37,890 bases of DNA from Nephromyces sp. MM_2019 (GCA_015657535.1 JADHZB010001656.1:6129-44018), one strand, 5' to 3'; counted from the first letter of the stretch, positions 22,321 through 35,500 are shown. Translations and numbers: made by a program. Notes: a model not told the origin generated them from the sequence alone.

Positions 22321-22940
22321 GCAAGTAGCCGCTTGCAACCTGAGCCTTAACAAGCTAATTACGAGGAAGCCGTGCCGCCTGTGTCTCGCACTCCACCCGT
22401 AGGTAGATAGCGAAGCTTCCACAAATTAGTTCAAAGAAGCGGCTGGGCAGTCCCCTTAGTATCAAGAAAGCCGCAGATGAACTCGGCGGGTTGAGCCCAT
22501 CACCACGTGTCCTGCATCAACGCGAAGGCATTAGCTATGCCTGCAAACTCGCTCAACGAAACTCATTTTCACGCCGAGGGCTGGCCCTTAAGCTGCATCT
22601 TGAGTCCGTTGCCGGCGACAAACGCGCTCCTTACTAGCGCTGCAGATTCATTCTAGAGGAGCTTAAACGTTCATACCTTCCAGCATGCACCAGACTCTGG
22701 CGCATCAAGGCAACACGCTACGATGCTGCACGCTGTCCCGCACAAGTTGCTAACTAATTGAAATCCAGTCATAGCCAGAATATGGCATGCAAGTAGTGTG
22801 ACCAGCCGATGAAACCCCTGTATGGGAAGCCTTCTAATCAGCAGGGTGGAAACGACTAACTACGGGGGCTAAGCCCGGCATAGGCAATAGGGGAACACTG
22901 CCACAAGGCTGTTGCCACGCCTAGCAGATCGAAACTACTT
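22321..22940 (+). pseudogene. Decayed transposase-like fragment, possibly Tc1/mariner
   Basis: The segment is visibly GC-richer than its flanks. Plus-strand frame 22407-22634 (76 codons, stops on both sides) encodes SPLSIKKAADELGGLSPS followed by RVLHQREGISYACKL. This resembles the second helix-turn-helix of Tc1/mariner transposases, where an LS-x-R-x-(I/L)-A-x-E-L-G helix precedes an RVLHR-x-G-(L/I)-x-Y-x-x-K recognition helix. A further frame (about 22635-22755) follows after a TAG, and short fragments with an apparent QQGG occur near 22840. No DDE catalytic residues or W-x-x-(V/I)-(I/L)-F-(S/T)-DE motif could be found, and no terminal inverted repeats were located by eye. If real, it is a dead copy with several stops. 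It could also be chance in GC-rich sequence. Confidence 0.42.
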
Positions 22941-24131
22941 AGACCCGGCCTTTTCAAAAAACTTTCCGTTAAATTTGCTTGAGAAATGCGAATTAAACCG
23001 CACCATTCTCAGTCTATCGGAGCAGCTGGCGAGAAGACGTGCTTTTTTGCAGCTGTCCCAAACAATGGGGTAGGTTTCTAATGTAGCTATTCATCGTCGG
23101 AGAATTTTTAGGTTGTACGCGCAGAACATGGAGTCATGTCATAGGTCAGCAACACCTCAACAACACTAGACAGTGTCACGGTCAGATAGCATCACACACA
23201 AAATGATCTCCATTCATACACCGATTTTGTCCGCACATTTTAATAGAAGACAGTTAGACGCTACGATTAGCAAAAACCGAACTCCAACCCTAAAAGAAAT
23301 TTAGTACCAGTGGAAGACTTCAAATGCAAAGGTACTACATAAAAAGAAGCGAAAGTGCATCTAACTCCAGACAATGCAAAAGATGTACCAAAAGCTCTAA
23401 TACTGCCTCAGGGTATATGAGCTCTTTGAGAGGGCAACACAAAGCAAAAGTAGCGCGCCATGAAGGCAATAAATTAAATGACAAACTGAACAGCTCATCC
23501 TATGGTACACAACAAAGTAGCCACCATAAGATTGCAAAAAACTCTCTTCTAAAGTGACACCTAAACGTACAGTACGGCTTTAACGTAGCAATAATTACAC
23601 AATGACGGCATCAAATTCTAAATTACAAAAATATAGGCATCTACTCGATACGCTCCTGGAGCTAACAAAAAAATAGCGATACCACACTTTTATATGTATA
23701 TCACCACGTACAGCCTGCCCCCACGCAAAGATTAATGCGGGAAGTCACCTAGCTTTTTCGCCAGGTATCAAATTTAGAGGAGGCAAATTCACGACTTTGC
23801 GCAATGGAATTCTATAATCTCTTCAATTTCATCGTTGTTTCCTTAAAATTACGACTATTAAATGGGCAAATCTTCATGTCGAAGCAGCAAGCATGTCGAC
23901 ACTCCATGGACTTGTACGTAATATGGTCTGCTCTTCCCCTCGTCATTTGTCATGCATTCCTAGGCAGCGAATTCAACGCTAGAAAGTAAAACTTGCCTCA
24001 CCTAGCACGAATATAGTAGACATTGACATTTACGCAGTAGCTCCAAGAAGCTCCAGAAGCCACGCAGAGAGGATGTTCGCCGCGATTTGAACGTAAAAAA
24101 TGGACGTATTTTCTGGAAAAAAACAACGCCT
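22941..24131. other. 3' flank of PGK; no gene recognised
   Basis: The stretch is A-rich on the plus strand, the orientation expected downstream of the minus-strand PGK gene, whose 3' end must lie here. An open Lys/Ser-rich frame at 23324-23557 (plus) has no recognisable features. A single AACCCTAAA word near 23287 was considered and dismissed as a telomere-like template. Confidence 0.4.
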
Positions 24132-27100
24132 TCATGCTTTGTTTGACAGAGCATCAACACCGGGCAGCACCTTGCCCTCAAGCAGCTCCAGCGATGCTCC
24201 TCCACCAGTGCTCACATGACTGACCAAGTCAGTTTTACCAGCCTTGGCTATAAGAGATGCCGTATCGCCACCTCCAATGATGCTGACGCTTCCGCATTTA
24301 GTACTCTCAGCAATATACTGAAAAAAACCAGACGCATAAACAAATAAAGCATCTGCGATGAGCGCAACATGAAGGCATTAAACATCTTCTTGAGATACCT
24401 TTTAACAGAAACAGCTCCACGACAGCAAAAATTTCGCTCCCGAAAACCAGGGGGCGATATCACAGCTACTAGCCTACTCCAAAGCATTGCTGAGGTTAAA
24501 ACGAACGAGTTTCAATACAAAATCCTTAATGCATCAATTTTTCTCTAAGTTTCCACACCCCAGAAGCAAGAACACACGTGTTCGAGGCTGACTGCATTCG
24601 AAGATGAATTTCAGCGCTAAAGCGCAGTAAAAAGAGCTCTCTTGGTAGCCCATAAAAGAATCCTTCATCGAAAAAAAAGGACATGTTGATGTGAGCGCCG
24701 CTCACACACGGAGAATCAAAACATAGGAATCTCCACAACAAAAAACAGCATTGATTACCCGAATTAATGCTTCTCACCCATCAAAATGCATTGAATCTAG
24801 AAATATTATATTACAATAATAACAAGAGCAATTTTTATGCCGAGTTCAAACTCTAAACTCCAATTTTAACGCATAAATAGCAAGCCAACCAAAAGGCCGG
24901 TAGCTGCAACAAGCAAAAGCGGTGTATCCACTCAAAAAGAAGCTCGAGGAACCTAAATAATCGGCAAACGGAAACTACGTAAAATTTGGTTCTTATACTT
25001 CAAATTAATGTAGCAAGTGTTACATAGAAATGCAAGCAGATTCAAAAATATTAACTTTGAGGCAGTAAGCAACCTCAATCTTAGTGGAAACAGCATAAAA
25101 AAAGGCACTCTTCAGAATACACACACATAGCAAGTCGCGCACCAACACAGACTGAGATGGACCGACACACACCAACACACAACACACATCGACATAGATC
25201 GACGTAGACCGACACACATCAACACACACCATCACATACCAATACACATCAACACACATCAACACACACCAACACACACCAACACATATCAATACACATC
25301 AACACACATCAACACACACCAACACACACCAACACACCATCACACACCAACACACAACACATATGAACACACACTGACACACATCAACACACATCAATAC
25401 ACATCAATACATATCAACGCACATCAATACATAGCAACACACATCAAGACACACCAACACAGCTTACATCGGCAAACTTCAAACTTCCATTCGCAAAATT
25501 AGAGAACTCAAACACTCCCACAGGTCCATTCCATAGAATCGTCTTTGCCTTTAAGATCTCCTAAGAATACGGAAAAGAAGCAATACGGGAAATGTCTTGA
25601 AACCAGTGGTTTATACACTGCATAACCCAGCTGTAACCCCCACCCAATCGATAATACCGGCAACTATTACATTCAAACAATAATTTAACCCAGAAAACGT
25701 CTAAAACTGATACTAAATACCTCCTCAGAAAAACAAACGCAAAGTACGTATTCCAGTGTACCCGCGACAAGCATACACATGAAAAACTTCTGGGAAAAAC
25801 AGATTAGCAGCCAGTAAAGCACACTAGACTTAAGCAGCGAATATAAATTGATAAACAAATGAATGTTTTTCTAGGCTGGGAGCAAAAGGGAAGTGTAACC
25901 AAAATATTCTCTAGTTCAGCTGCTAAAGGACTTCATAAAAACTTATCATTTTAAAAAGCTATCATAGCAATCTATTTCTTCATCTATAGGTCTTTCGGGA
26001 CCTCTTTTAGGTACTGTCAACAGCATGCTTTGAATGTTACCCCATTCTAACCAGCTTCTAGAATGAAGCTATATAAATCTAGGGTTTATCCGAAACACAC
26101 CTCTTTAGCTGCCTGGATAGACTCATCTCCGCAATCCATTCCAATATAGCCATCAGGTATGCCGTCTTTATCTGTACACTTTATCACCTTTGCACTGTCG
26201 CTAAAGGAATCTCCACAAACGAAATCAGTCGGTAACAGCAGTTTCACGCCCTTCTCTTTCGCCTCGTCTGCAATTTTCTGCACTATACGGGAACCAGCTT
26301 CATCAAACAATGACTTTCCTATGGCCATGGAATTTAGAACTTTCTTAAAGGTAAAGGCCATCCCCCCTCCAATTATCATGCAGTTGACCCTGGGTGAACA
26401 ACAATCAATTTGAATTCATCACATAATAACAGATATATCGTGGCAAGTTCAACCAAAAACTCAAAAAAATAAACTACACTCTCAAAGAATCTGCAACAGA
26501 ACAAACACCAACCACAAAGAAAGCAGTGTCACCAAGTCATCTGCTCGGTAAGAGTGAATCAGGCAGCTGAAAGGAAACAATACCACTGAGTGACATTCAT
26601 GCAAGTCAATATCTATACTGATGTTTTTTCTGCAAAAAAATCTCATTACCTGTTCAAAAGACTGCTAATAAGTTGAATTTTATCAGAAACCTTTGCACCA
26701 CCCAATATAGCTACGAAGGGAGCGTCGGGTGTTTCAAGGGCATGGCTAAAAAAATCAAGCTCCTTCTTCATCAACAGACCAGCTACTCTCAGAGGCACAG
26801 TTACACCCACAATGGAACTGTGTGCGCGATGAGCTGCGCCAAACGCATCATTAACGTAGATGTCACATAGCCTGTATAGTAATTGAAGAGGACAAAATTT
26901 AGCAACAAAATGAAAGGCATAGGCATGCAAATCAGAGAAGAGTCTATACATTGAGAGAAGCTGTAAAATGCCAGGGAGGTAAGCGAAACAACAAGCATCA
27001 CAAGCCGACAAAAACAAAAATAAAATGCAAAAACATGTGCATCCCATGATGGTCTTACATTAGGTGAAGATGGAGCTACTCATCAAATTTTGGAAAGCAG

Positions 27101-28808
27101 CATCTAAATCAGCGTGAACATACATACCTTGTCAGCGAGCTCCGGAATTTATCAACGTCTTCCTTCGGGCATTTGACCTTGTTACCCTCCGAATCTTTTC
27201 CGCTGCCTTCCTCTTCGGCATGAAATCTGAACTCCCCATCCCAAATCTCAGGAATATTTTATATCTTCATATAAACAGTATGCTTATCGTTCCAGTCAAG
27301 AATGCATTGCATTTAAAGCACAAAACGTAAACCCTGCAACTCATCAAAAAACTTACGCAATGAAACTGAAGTTAAAATATGCCAATTTAAACAAAAAACC
27401 TTGAATAAAATTGAAAATTTGGAGAAAATCAAGAATTTGATACGAACCTTCAGATAAAACACCTAACATCTTCAAAAAAACAAAAATAAAATGCATAGCT
27501 CCCATTTGTCAATTTAAAAACTTAAGGGCACACCCAGCGCAACTCGCTGCCTCACCCATAAGCGAAGCAATACTAAATAGTAATACATTTTTAATAAATA
27601 AAAAAAATATTACAATTAGTGAAAGTGAATAAAAATAGAAATAATTAGTTTTGGTTTTACAAAAGCAAGAGAAACCGCAAACTACTCACGAGTAAATGTA
27701 TCCCTTAAGAGCATAAAAAAAAGAGCAACACCTATAGGGATCACAAAAAGCACATCAGTTCTAAATTGGTACTTTGAAATGATAGACAGATGCACGGCCG
27801 GAAATAAGACTCAATCGTAGCAAATAAAAAACTGCAGCGCCAATGCTTCGATATTCAACAACATATAAAATCCAAAACAAAAAACTCACCGGAGATTCTC
27901 AAGCAGTACAATTTTTCCACCTTCCAATCCACTACATTTCTTCTCAACCTCTTCACCTACACAATCCGGAAGGAACACTATATCATTCTGCAACAAATTA
28001 TTAATTACCGGAACCACCGGAGAAAGGGAGAACTTCGATACGTATTTACCATCTGGCCTGCCACAGTGCGAAGCTAAAATCAATCCAGATACCCCTTTAT
28101 CCAGCAAGTACTTGATTGTAGGGATCGTTGCGATAATACGCGTGGCATCATCAACAGCACCATTTTTTATGGGAACGTTAAAGTCCACTCTCATTAGAAC
28201 TCTCTTACCAGCGAGCTGTGAGGACAAAATTTAGACATACTTCCACGTCTATACCTCGGCGAGATTAATGAGATTGTGAACTTAGGATACTATTGGAATT
28301 TGACATGAACAAAGAGCGGTACGAAACCCAAAATTGGGAAACCAAATATCTTACCTGTGAACTTGGAAATTATAGAGCCTAAGAAACATGCTGAAACTAG
28401 CATAAGCAATAAGTGCGGGAACAACAAAATCAGGCGACCATGCGCATCACTTCCTAGGACAAAATCAGTACCGCAGAAGCAGCTACCAGCTCTGGAAATG
28501 TCTTCAACAATGCACAATATTAACTAAAAAAACACGGAGATGCGTAAAAGCAACGAATCAAGGCACCAATTAACCTTATTCCACCAAAATTTCCACTTGC
28601 ATTGGATTCAATAATTCAGCCAAGCGCTAATTTCCCAAAATACTACCAAAAGCAGATTCAACAGCCACGAATTGCCAACCCTTGGCATGAACCATAGACA
28701 CTGCACACATCGTAGTGAACACCAAGACTCGAAAGAATTAAACTACGCTCAAAATTCACTCGTTACCTCATTTTCTATCCCGAGTATGGTCTGCTTCGAA
28801 GCGAGCAT
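24132..28808 (-). CDS. PGK: Phosphoglycerate kinase, 7 exons, complete
   Basis: Phosphoglycerate kinase makes ATP and 3-phosphoglycerate from 1,3-bisphosphoglycerate in glycolysis. Exons in transcript order are 28767-28808, 27890-28215, 27128-27226, 26650-26871, 26101-26389, 25468-25560 and 24132-24317. They join in phase through GT-AG introns of 551, 663, 256, 260, 540 and 1150 nt, giving 418 residues, the usual length. Substrate-site residues are intact: RVDFNVP (R23, D25, N27), SHCGRP (H64, R67), ENLRFH (R123) and HRAHSS (R171). So are the nucleotide-site motifs GGAKVSDK (K216, K220), NGPVGVFE (337-344), GGGDTASL (372-379) and [14 protein letters not shown] near the C-terminus. The first exon is only 42 nt (14 residues, MLASK start) and was found by searching for a phase-0 ATG exon with a GAG|GTAACG donor. 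The N-terminus is short, with no signal or transit peptide, so a cytosolic enzyme is likely. The acceptor of exon 6 could instead lie three bases downstream. Confidence 0.95.
25133..25455 (-). repeat. CA/TG minisatellite in PGK intron 6
   Basis: More than 300 bp of about 10-11 bp units, CAACACACAT or CAACACACAC on plus, which read GTTGATGTGTG or GTTGGTGTGTG on the transcribed sense strand. It begins 12 nt inside the 5' splice site of the 1150-nt intron. Occasional units have T or G substitutions (AATACACATC, GACACACACC). Open frames through it are artefacts. Confidence 0.9.
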
Positions 28809-29371
28809 TTTGCAATACCACCCAGCTAAGCACTTCGTATTCTCAACTTCGTTTATATAAAGCTAATATCACTGGATACTCGCACTCAGTTAGGATCCTC
28901 TTCTCCGCACAATAAATTGCATGCACCCTTAACAATATTCCTAATACATGCGGAAAACGAAGAAACATGACTACAAGTTAACGCCGTTACATAACAATAA
29001 TGTGGTAACAGCAGAGAATAGGCAACTCTTCATTGTACTGTGCCAATGTGCACTCGGTTAGTAGCTACGCCATTGCGGTAGGAATGGAATTTGAACGAAA
29101 CATTATCTCCTTCCGGGGTGTCCTCGAGAGCACGTAAAAAATGTCGCTCAATTCCATGACGTGCACGCAAACGCGTGCATGTGGCGCGATATACCCCTAA
29201 TTTGAATCCTGCATAAACCAGCAGGAGCGTTTCTCGTGCGGTAGGACCGATATTCCCCTCGTCTCACAGGTTATTTTCTGAGTAATTAGGTGCACGAGTT
29301 GGGAAAAGTGACCTCGCAAGCTGGTCGGCATGGCCTGGAATGGTATGAATAAGGTAACTAGCGAGCACCAT
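28809..29371. promoter_or_regulatory. Upstream region of PGK
   Basis: The 560 bases before the PGK ATG must contain its promoter and leader. The part near 29040-29260 is GC-richer with CpG words (ACGTGCACGCAAACGCGTGCATGTGGCGCG around 29158-29188 contains the perfect palindrome TGCACGCAAACGCGTGCA only in part: GTGCACGC and GCGTGCAT). No named core element can be assigned. Called only from position. Confidence 0.35.
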
Positions 29372-29580
29372 ATGGGGCCCTTTTGAGCGAGTATCTTGGC
29401 CCTTTTTGAGCGAGTATCTTGGCCCTTTTTGAACGAGTAGCTTATAGGGGCCCTTGTTTAGCGAGGAGTTTATAGGGGCCATATTTGAGCGCGTAGCTTT
29501 TATAGGGGCCCTTTCGAGCGAGCACCTTATAGAGGTCCTCTTGAGCAAACATTATGGGGGAACGCTGCTAAGCGAGCCCC
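29372..29580. repeat. Degenerate 27-30 bp tandem repeat upstream of PGK
   Basis: About eight imperfect units share GGGGCCCTTTT, then GAGCGAGTA, then GCTTATA on the plus strand. The first two units have TCTT instead of GCTTATA and are shorter (about 23 bp). Copies at the right end are most diverged. Each unit contains a GGGCCC or near-GGGCCC palindrome. Minus-strand frame 29264-29548 is open through the array, giving KGP-containing peptide repeats, but it starts at a TTG and is probably incidental. Confidence 0.8.
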
Positions 29581-32500
29581 TTTTTAAACTTCACCTGGTG
29601 AGAGCATCCTGTATAAGGTCCGATATTTCGAGTTATCCCTGGTTTCTTCAGACGCGTAAAAGCCTACACCAGCCTATATTGCTCGTCAAGCCGGTGCCTT
29701 TTTTAAAGAAGGTGCCACAATTTAGCGATGCCAAGCAATAGGAAAGATTTTTTTCAAGCCTACAGGCTAAAACCAGCTGCAGGGGAGTATTCAGTGTGCA
29801 GAGCAAGAAACAAGACATGCTGGGCATGTACCCTAGCATGCAGATTTCATTTTGACACACACAAAACGCCGGATTGTACAAAGGTAACTGCGTGCCATAT
29901 GTCAACCTTCGGGGTAGTGACCCTATGCTTACTAGTAGGGACTTTGTAGAAGTCGAATTCTATGAAGTTTAGGCTATGTCAGTTTGCAAGCGTTGCACCT
30001 AGAGTATGAGCGGAGCTTCCCGTATGTACATGATATGTATGGATGAAGTCTTAGTGCTTCGGAAAATTTGATGGTACAGCTGAAGCTTTAGCTTCCTATA
30101 ATGCGTGCTCACCAACATAGTATCCTGAATCTTAAAGAATTATATCTTTTTATGCTAAGCTAAATATATGGTTAAGGCGCTTGCAACAGCCAGCTATTCA
30201 TCAGTAAGCTAATCTGATTATGGGTTATCCCTGGAAGGAGGACTTTTTTCTCACCGTCTAAGTGTGCATACAATGGAGAGGTAGTATGCACCTTCTGATA
30301 TTAGTACTCCTAGTAGTTTAATTCTGTACATTCGAAGCTTCCGATACCATGAATTCATCCAATTTATAGCTGTATCTCGCTATTTCATTGAATACTGCGA
30401 TAATATCTATCATATGTTAATTCAATGGCTAATGCCTTCTTAACAAGTAGTTAGCCTGATTATCAGTAGATCTTAAACAGACTCCTAGTGCCCGTATATT
30501 GTACTTCGACTACTTGCGTGCTTGATGACTGAGAACCAAGCTTAGGGGGCTATTTCGGCCTAACTTCGTGTGACCGCGTGGTTTTAATAGACATCTTCTA
30601 GTTATGGTTAACCAGCGAATTTGCGTACTTCACGGTTTTTAGCACCTTGAAACTGAATGAGGATGTTAACAAGTGCTAAATCAGAATGTAGTACCCATAC
30701 TGATTTACGCACCTTTTAGTTATGATCTACCGCCGATCATCCGTTCTGCCTGCGTAAAACCTTAAAACTCCTTAAACGCGTAACTAAAAGCCCTTTGTGT
30801 GTGTACGTGTGAAAAGTTTTTCTTTAGTTATACGAATGAGAGCCTAGCATACAACTAATAATTCCTTCGCACCGCAACTGCTACAGGGCTCGCAGTAGGG
30901 AACACTCATGCTAACAAACATTACGTTATGTCTACTCTTTATATGAAAGGTTTACCAACGCGAAAATTCCAGCAATCTTTGTCGCTGCTACTCTAGGCTA
31001 ATCTTAACCTGAATTAATGTAATAAAAAAATTGGACAGGATTACCACATTTTTCTTCAAGGAAACTATAAGGCAGCATTGAAGAATTTATCCTGCGTATG
31101 AGATTTATCAGGCAGAGCACGGTACAGAGCAAACAAGGGACTCTTTTTGCAAAGCAGGAAAAGCACGTTTCTTCTGGTTTAAAAAAAGTTACAGCAGTAG
31201 AAATTTGGCTAGGTATGTAGGCTGATATTGGTATCCAATAATATGGGCAGAAGCATGGGTGACGTCACATCATTTGCATTCGAGCCTTTTATTCGTGGAA
31301 AACCTTTTTTTTAATGCATGCCTTATCTGCAAATGGCCTTAGGTATCATGGTCACCACTGCTGTGAAATTTTTACAATTTGAAGGAACTGCTCTTGCCCT
31401 TGAAACTTTGAACATCAGATGTGCGAGTTACTTTTTGCATCCCACTTGAACTCATTCTGAGAGTCCACTTTCATCCCAATTGTTATTGAAGAAGGTAACT
31501 TAAGTTTATTCGCTGCAAATGAGAGCAAGTGCGAAAGGGAATTACCACCAAGATTTTTCTAGAATTTAGGAACTGCACAGCACTTCCTAATTTGGACTTT
31601 ATCCTTGGAAACTGTACTGCATTCAACTATTACTTAGGTTATCACATCTATGTTCGATCAAACTTCTAGTTGAAGTCCAGATGATTAGCGAATGCATCAT
31701 TGAATCTTTCGAAACTCTTCGGTTACCCTGGTTTTTCGTTTGACAATCTTTGCCTAAAGAAATCAAGAAAATATTATGTATTCAATGCCTAGCAAAGTTG
31801 CCTCGCTTTCGTCCCTTGTACTTCGTGCTCATCTGCAGCTTGATACCCGCTTTTTATGGCCATTTGCTGCTAAGAAAGTACTACTCTCATGGAGCTGATA
31901 TAAGAGCTGCATCACTAATAAAATAGATTATGCATTTGTGCAGCCGTTTGCTTCCTTATTCACATGGGTCCCGCGCTTACGATAGCTGCATGAGGGCCCC
32001 TTCAAGCCAAATGCCACATAAAGCATTAGTAGGCTTACGTTATTGTAAATAATGACTAAAAGGCATGTTTAGATTGGGTCGCGCATTTCATGTTCTGGTG
32101 CAGCTGCAGAAAGAAAGGGCAACCAGAGGTATGACTGGGTTAGAAACAGTCATTCAAAGATGTTGAAGCCATGGCTAATTGCTACCTTGCGATCCTGATC
32201 AGCCACGAGCTATGCTGGTACCTTGGGCTACCATTAGCCATAATTTTCTTTACTCCATATCTTCTGAGAGATGACAGAGACAAGCATAATTCGTTGTTAC
32301 AATCTCCTTTCCTTGCAAGTTTTTTTGCTTAGAATCTGACGATGACTTACTTTGTCACCAAGAGGAATACTTCGACACTATTATCCGTTACCCCGCATAT
32401 GTCTGCATTTTTTTCCTTGACGGGCCTCGTACTCTGTCTTGTTGATAACTTGACATAGGCGCTATAGCTCTGTGTGGATGGTCCACTTCGCCTGCTGTAG

Positions 32501-35500
32501 CTACGTAGAAATACCGCGTGCCAAATTTTCCTGGTACCTGCTAGGTTAGTCCCGTTTTACGCCCTCACATGGGAGACACTCCGCCCGTCTAGTGCAGGGG
32601 TTGAATAATCTAATATCCGGGGAGACAAGATGAAAAATAATAGATAAGATTCCTTCTTTTAAATTTAAATGCGCGGACTTACCCGCGTATCTTACCTCTC
32701 TCCCAGTACTCTAGAGACATGAGTGGGAATTAGTTTATTTCCTGGTGAGGTTTTTGCAATATATCAATTGTTACTATATTGCCAGGTGCATTTTTTCGCG
32801 CTGTTCCTATACATTTCAGGAGCGATATTGGTTCCTAATGTAAGCCATTTCACGATTATACGACTAAGGCAGCTAATTAGGGTAAGACCTTCGTATAAGC
32901 CAAAACCTGCACATTAAGAGCTATTAGGTGGAGGAAGCAGTGAAGGACTTATTGTGTCCTGTTGGTGGCTCAGTTCGTAAAGCAGCGCATACCTGCTGCG
33001 GAGAACTTATTCTATATGCTGGTGTAACGGTACTAGTTAAGAGTTTTAAGATGATACGAGCTTACTTTAGAGTTTTGGGACTCCATTTATAGCCAGAAGA
33101 AATGTTTAGTCATAAGCGGAAGCGAAGATAGCAATTTTTTTCATAATTACCTTAGTGGATGCGCAAGTTGCCATCGATTGATGAACAAATAGGTAATCAG
33201 TGGTAATCTTGCTGTTACGCAAAGATAATGCGAAGATTGGCAGCTTACACGTCAAGGATGTGGCTTTGACGAAAGTTGTACGATGCGACCCTTTGGATAA
33301 TGTAGAGGTATAAGGGCTGCAAAGTCATGACACTCGATGATTAAAATATATTGCAATGACTTCATGAGATTTCCATTACTTCCTTGTCGCCCAAAGGTGG
33401 ATTGAAACTTGCGGGAGGTGGAGAGTGATTATTAACTCTGGGAAATGGAAATTTAGCTGAAAGGAATAGCGACTACTGTTCACAATTAAGGCCTAGTTGT
33501 GAATGTAATGCTAGCTGTGGTTAAATTCACATTATGCCATATTTAGTTTTCTTATGTAGAATTAATACATGCCGAAGTAAATGTATCTTCGTATGTATCC
33601 TGCATGAAAAGCGGCGAACTCTGAAGTTCTAAAATAGTTGATTGTGCTTTTCCTGTTAATTCTCATGCTCATTATCTTTATGTGATATGCATCAGTGCTT
33701 TACGAGTAGGACGCCTCATTGAACATTCTGTAATAGTTTTTTTTCGGCACCCTGCGATTCGATTTAATTTCTGCTGGTTGTGGTTTCTATAAATGAATAG
33801 CTGGTTCAAGGCAATATCGAATGGATCATTGCACAGTCCACTCTACAATTTTATGCTGGACTCTGTATTTCATGCTTTTACCGAGGTGAAATTTACTTGG
33901 CGATTCATCTTCAGCCTTTCTTGGGGGTAGTAAGCGTATATCTATAAAGTGGCGATCATCAGCTGCAAAATTTCTCTAGTCTAATGGTAACACCTGGGAG
34001 CTTCTCCATTGTTTGCAGGTGCTTACCCATTTTTCTCTGGGAGTAAGCTTACTTTGTGAATATAAGGAGTGAATTGATGTGCTTTGCTTTAAAATTATAC
34101 GGAAAAGTCTAGAATATAAGTCTTGGTTGTGAAGATTCTGAAGGAATTGGCATATGAACACCCCTTATTTACACAATATTAATCGAGGATAAATCATGAA
34201 AAGATTACTAATATTTTTGCGTACTTTTTTCATGATTTTCCACAATTAGGCATCAAAGCGTCAGTACCATTTAAAGGTAGAAGCTTATAACTGAGCTGCA
34301 AGCTGGTTCCACGCGCATAATTTAGGGTCGGCATGTTTTGATATTATCTGCATCAGCAGTCCAAAGAAAATGGAAATACCATTTTACTGAATGTCTCTCA
34401 GAGATTACGGGTACAGTTTTACCTTTTACTGTGAATTTTTTCTAAGGAGATAGCAAAGATGTAGAAGCTGCTGGAAATGACTTGCATACACGAGCCACTT
34501 TTTGACCTTTTGGTATACGTTTTGTTTTGTGATGCTAACATTCTGCATATTCTCACAGCGGTGCGCATTATATAGCCATTGAACTTGGGATATAGTTAGT
34601 GTATGCAAGAGGTTACTAAGCATTCAATTCAAAATAAACTTAAAGTAACTGGGCAATATATTTTGAATTGTAGTGAGAATTGTGCATTTCTGATATTGGG
34701 ATGATCGCTTCTCTTCAGTTCTCTTTTCGCTAGTCAATCTGCGTCCTTAAAACTTTGCTTTAGCGTATTACCCGGAAGGTATGCACTGGGCATTTAGTAA
34801 ATGTTTTGCGTTAATTTTGAAAATTTGATGAACTACTGAATCAATCTCTTTTTTGTCCTTTTTTTTACTTTTTGAGCTGTTTTGATGCCTTTATAAAGCT
34901 TTTAGGATGAAGCTTGCTGCACTCTGAGTTTGTTCTTTCAGGAAATCACCGAAAACGCAACGATATTATTGTGAGCGCTTTGGAGCATTAGGGGTATCCA
35001 GTCACCTATTATACGCTTCGAAAAACATTCTGGATATTTTGCAATCACTGCAATATCACTGTGATATGATGAGTAAGCGCTGTGCAGCATATGAAAATAA
35101 CTGCTTAGAATATCCCTTTTTGTCTTCCACATCCCCAATGCCTTCGAACAAATTTTACGGTTTCTAGTATTCCGGGTGTAAAGCTCTTTGCTGCGCTATG
35201 CGTTCTCTAAAACCTCAAAAAGATTGGGTTTCCTGCACTTTATCACTCAGGATTTATCTCCATGCCTCTACTAGCAACGTTTTCTATGCGTAGCGTAGGA
35301 ATTCTGTGACTTATTCTTGTCCTTATTCTCTAGAATTTTGGATGTGGAATCATAAAAGAGGCTTCTCTAAATCTTCCAAGGAAAATCCATAGTGGCACTT
35401 GCGCTTTTTTTATTAGAAAGGCGTGATTTGCACTCGAGTCACCCAAAAAAAAATATAAGGCATTACACATGACAAAGTAGCTGCTATCATGAAATTGTTG

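Noticed and set aside
22140..22940. GC-richer segment as rRNA, RNase P RNA or SRP RNA
   Set aside because: None of the conserved core words of these RNAs could be found on either strand. The transposase-like reading explains part of it better.
23279..23305. AACCCTAAA word as a telomerase RNA template
   Set aside because: Only about 1.3 telomere-like units, no second copy, and no surrounding structure that could be recognised. It is expected by chance.
25020..25292. Minus-strand 90-codon frame rich in Val, Cys and Asp
   Set aside because: It is a translation of the TG-rich minisatellite within PGK intron 6.
26159..26413. Plus-strand frame opposite PGK
   Set aside because: It is the complement of PGK exon 26101-26389, which encodes conserved kinase sequence.
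32959..33020. TGGCTCAGTTCG resembling a tRNA A box
   Set aside because: No B box follows at tRNA spacing and no cloverleaf can be drawn.
32817..33426. Chain of plus-strand open stretches that can be joined into one protein
   Set aside because: The join needs introns of about 40-51 nt and weak splice sites, whereas the solved genes have introns of at least 256 nt. Open stretches of 30-55 codons are expected by chance in this amount of AT-rich sequence.
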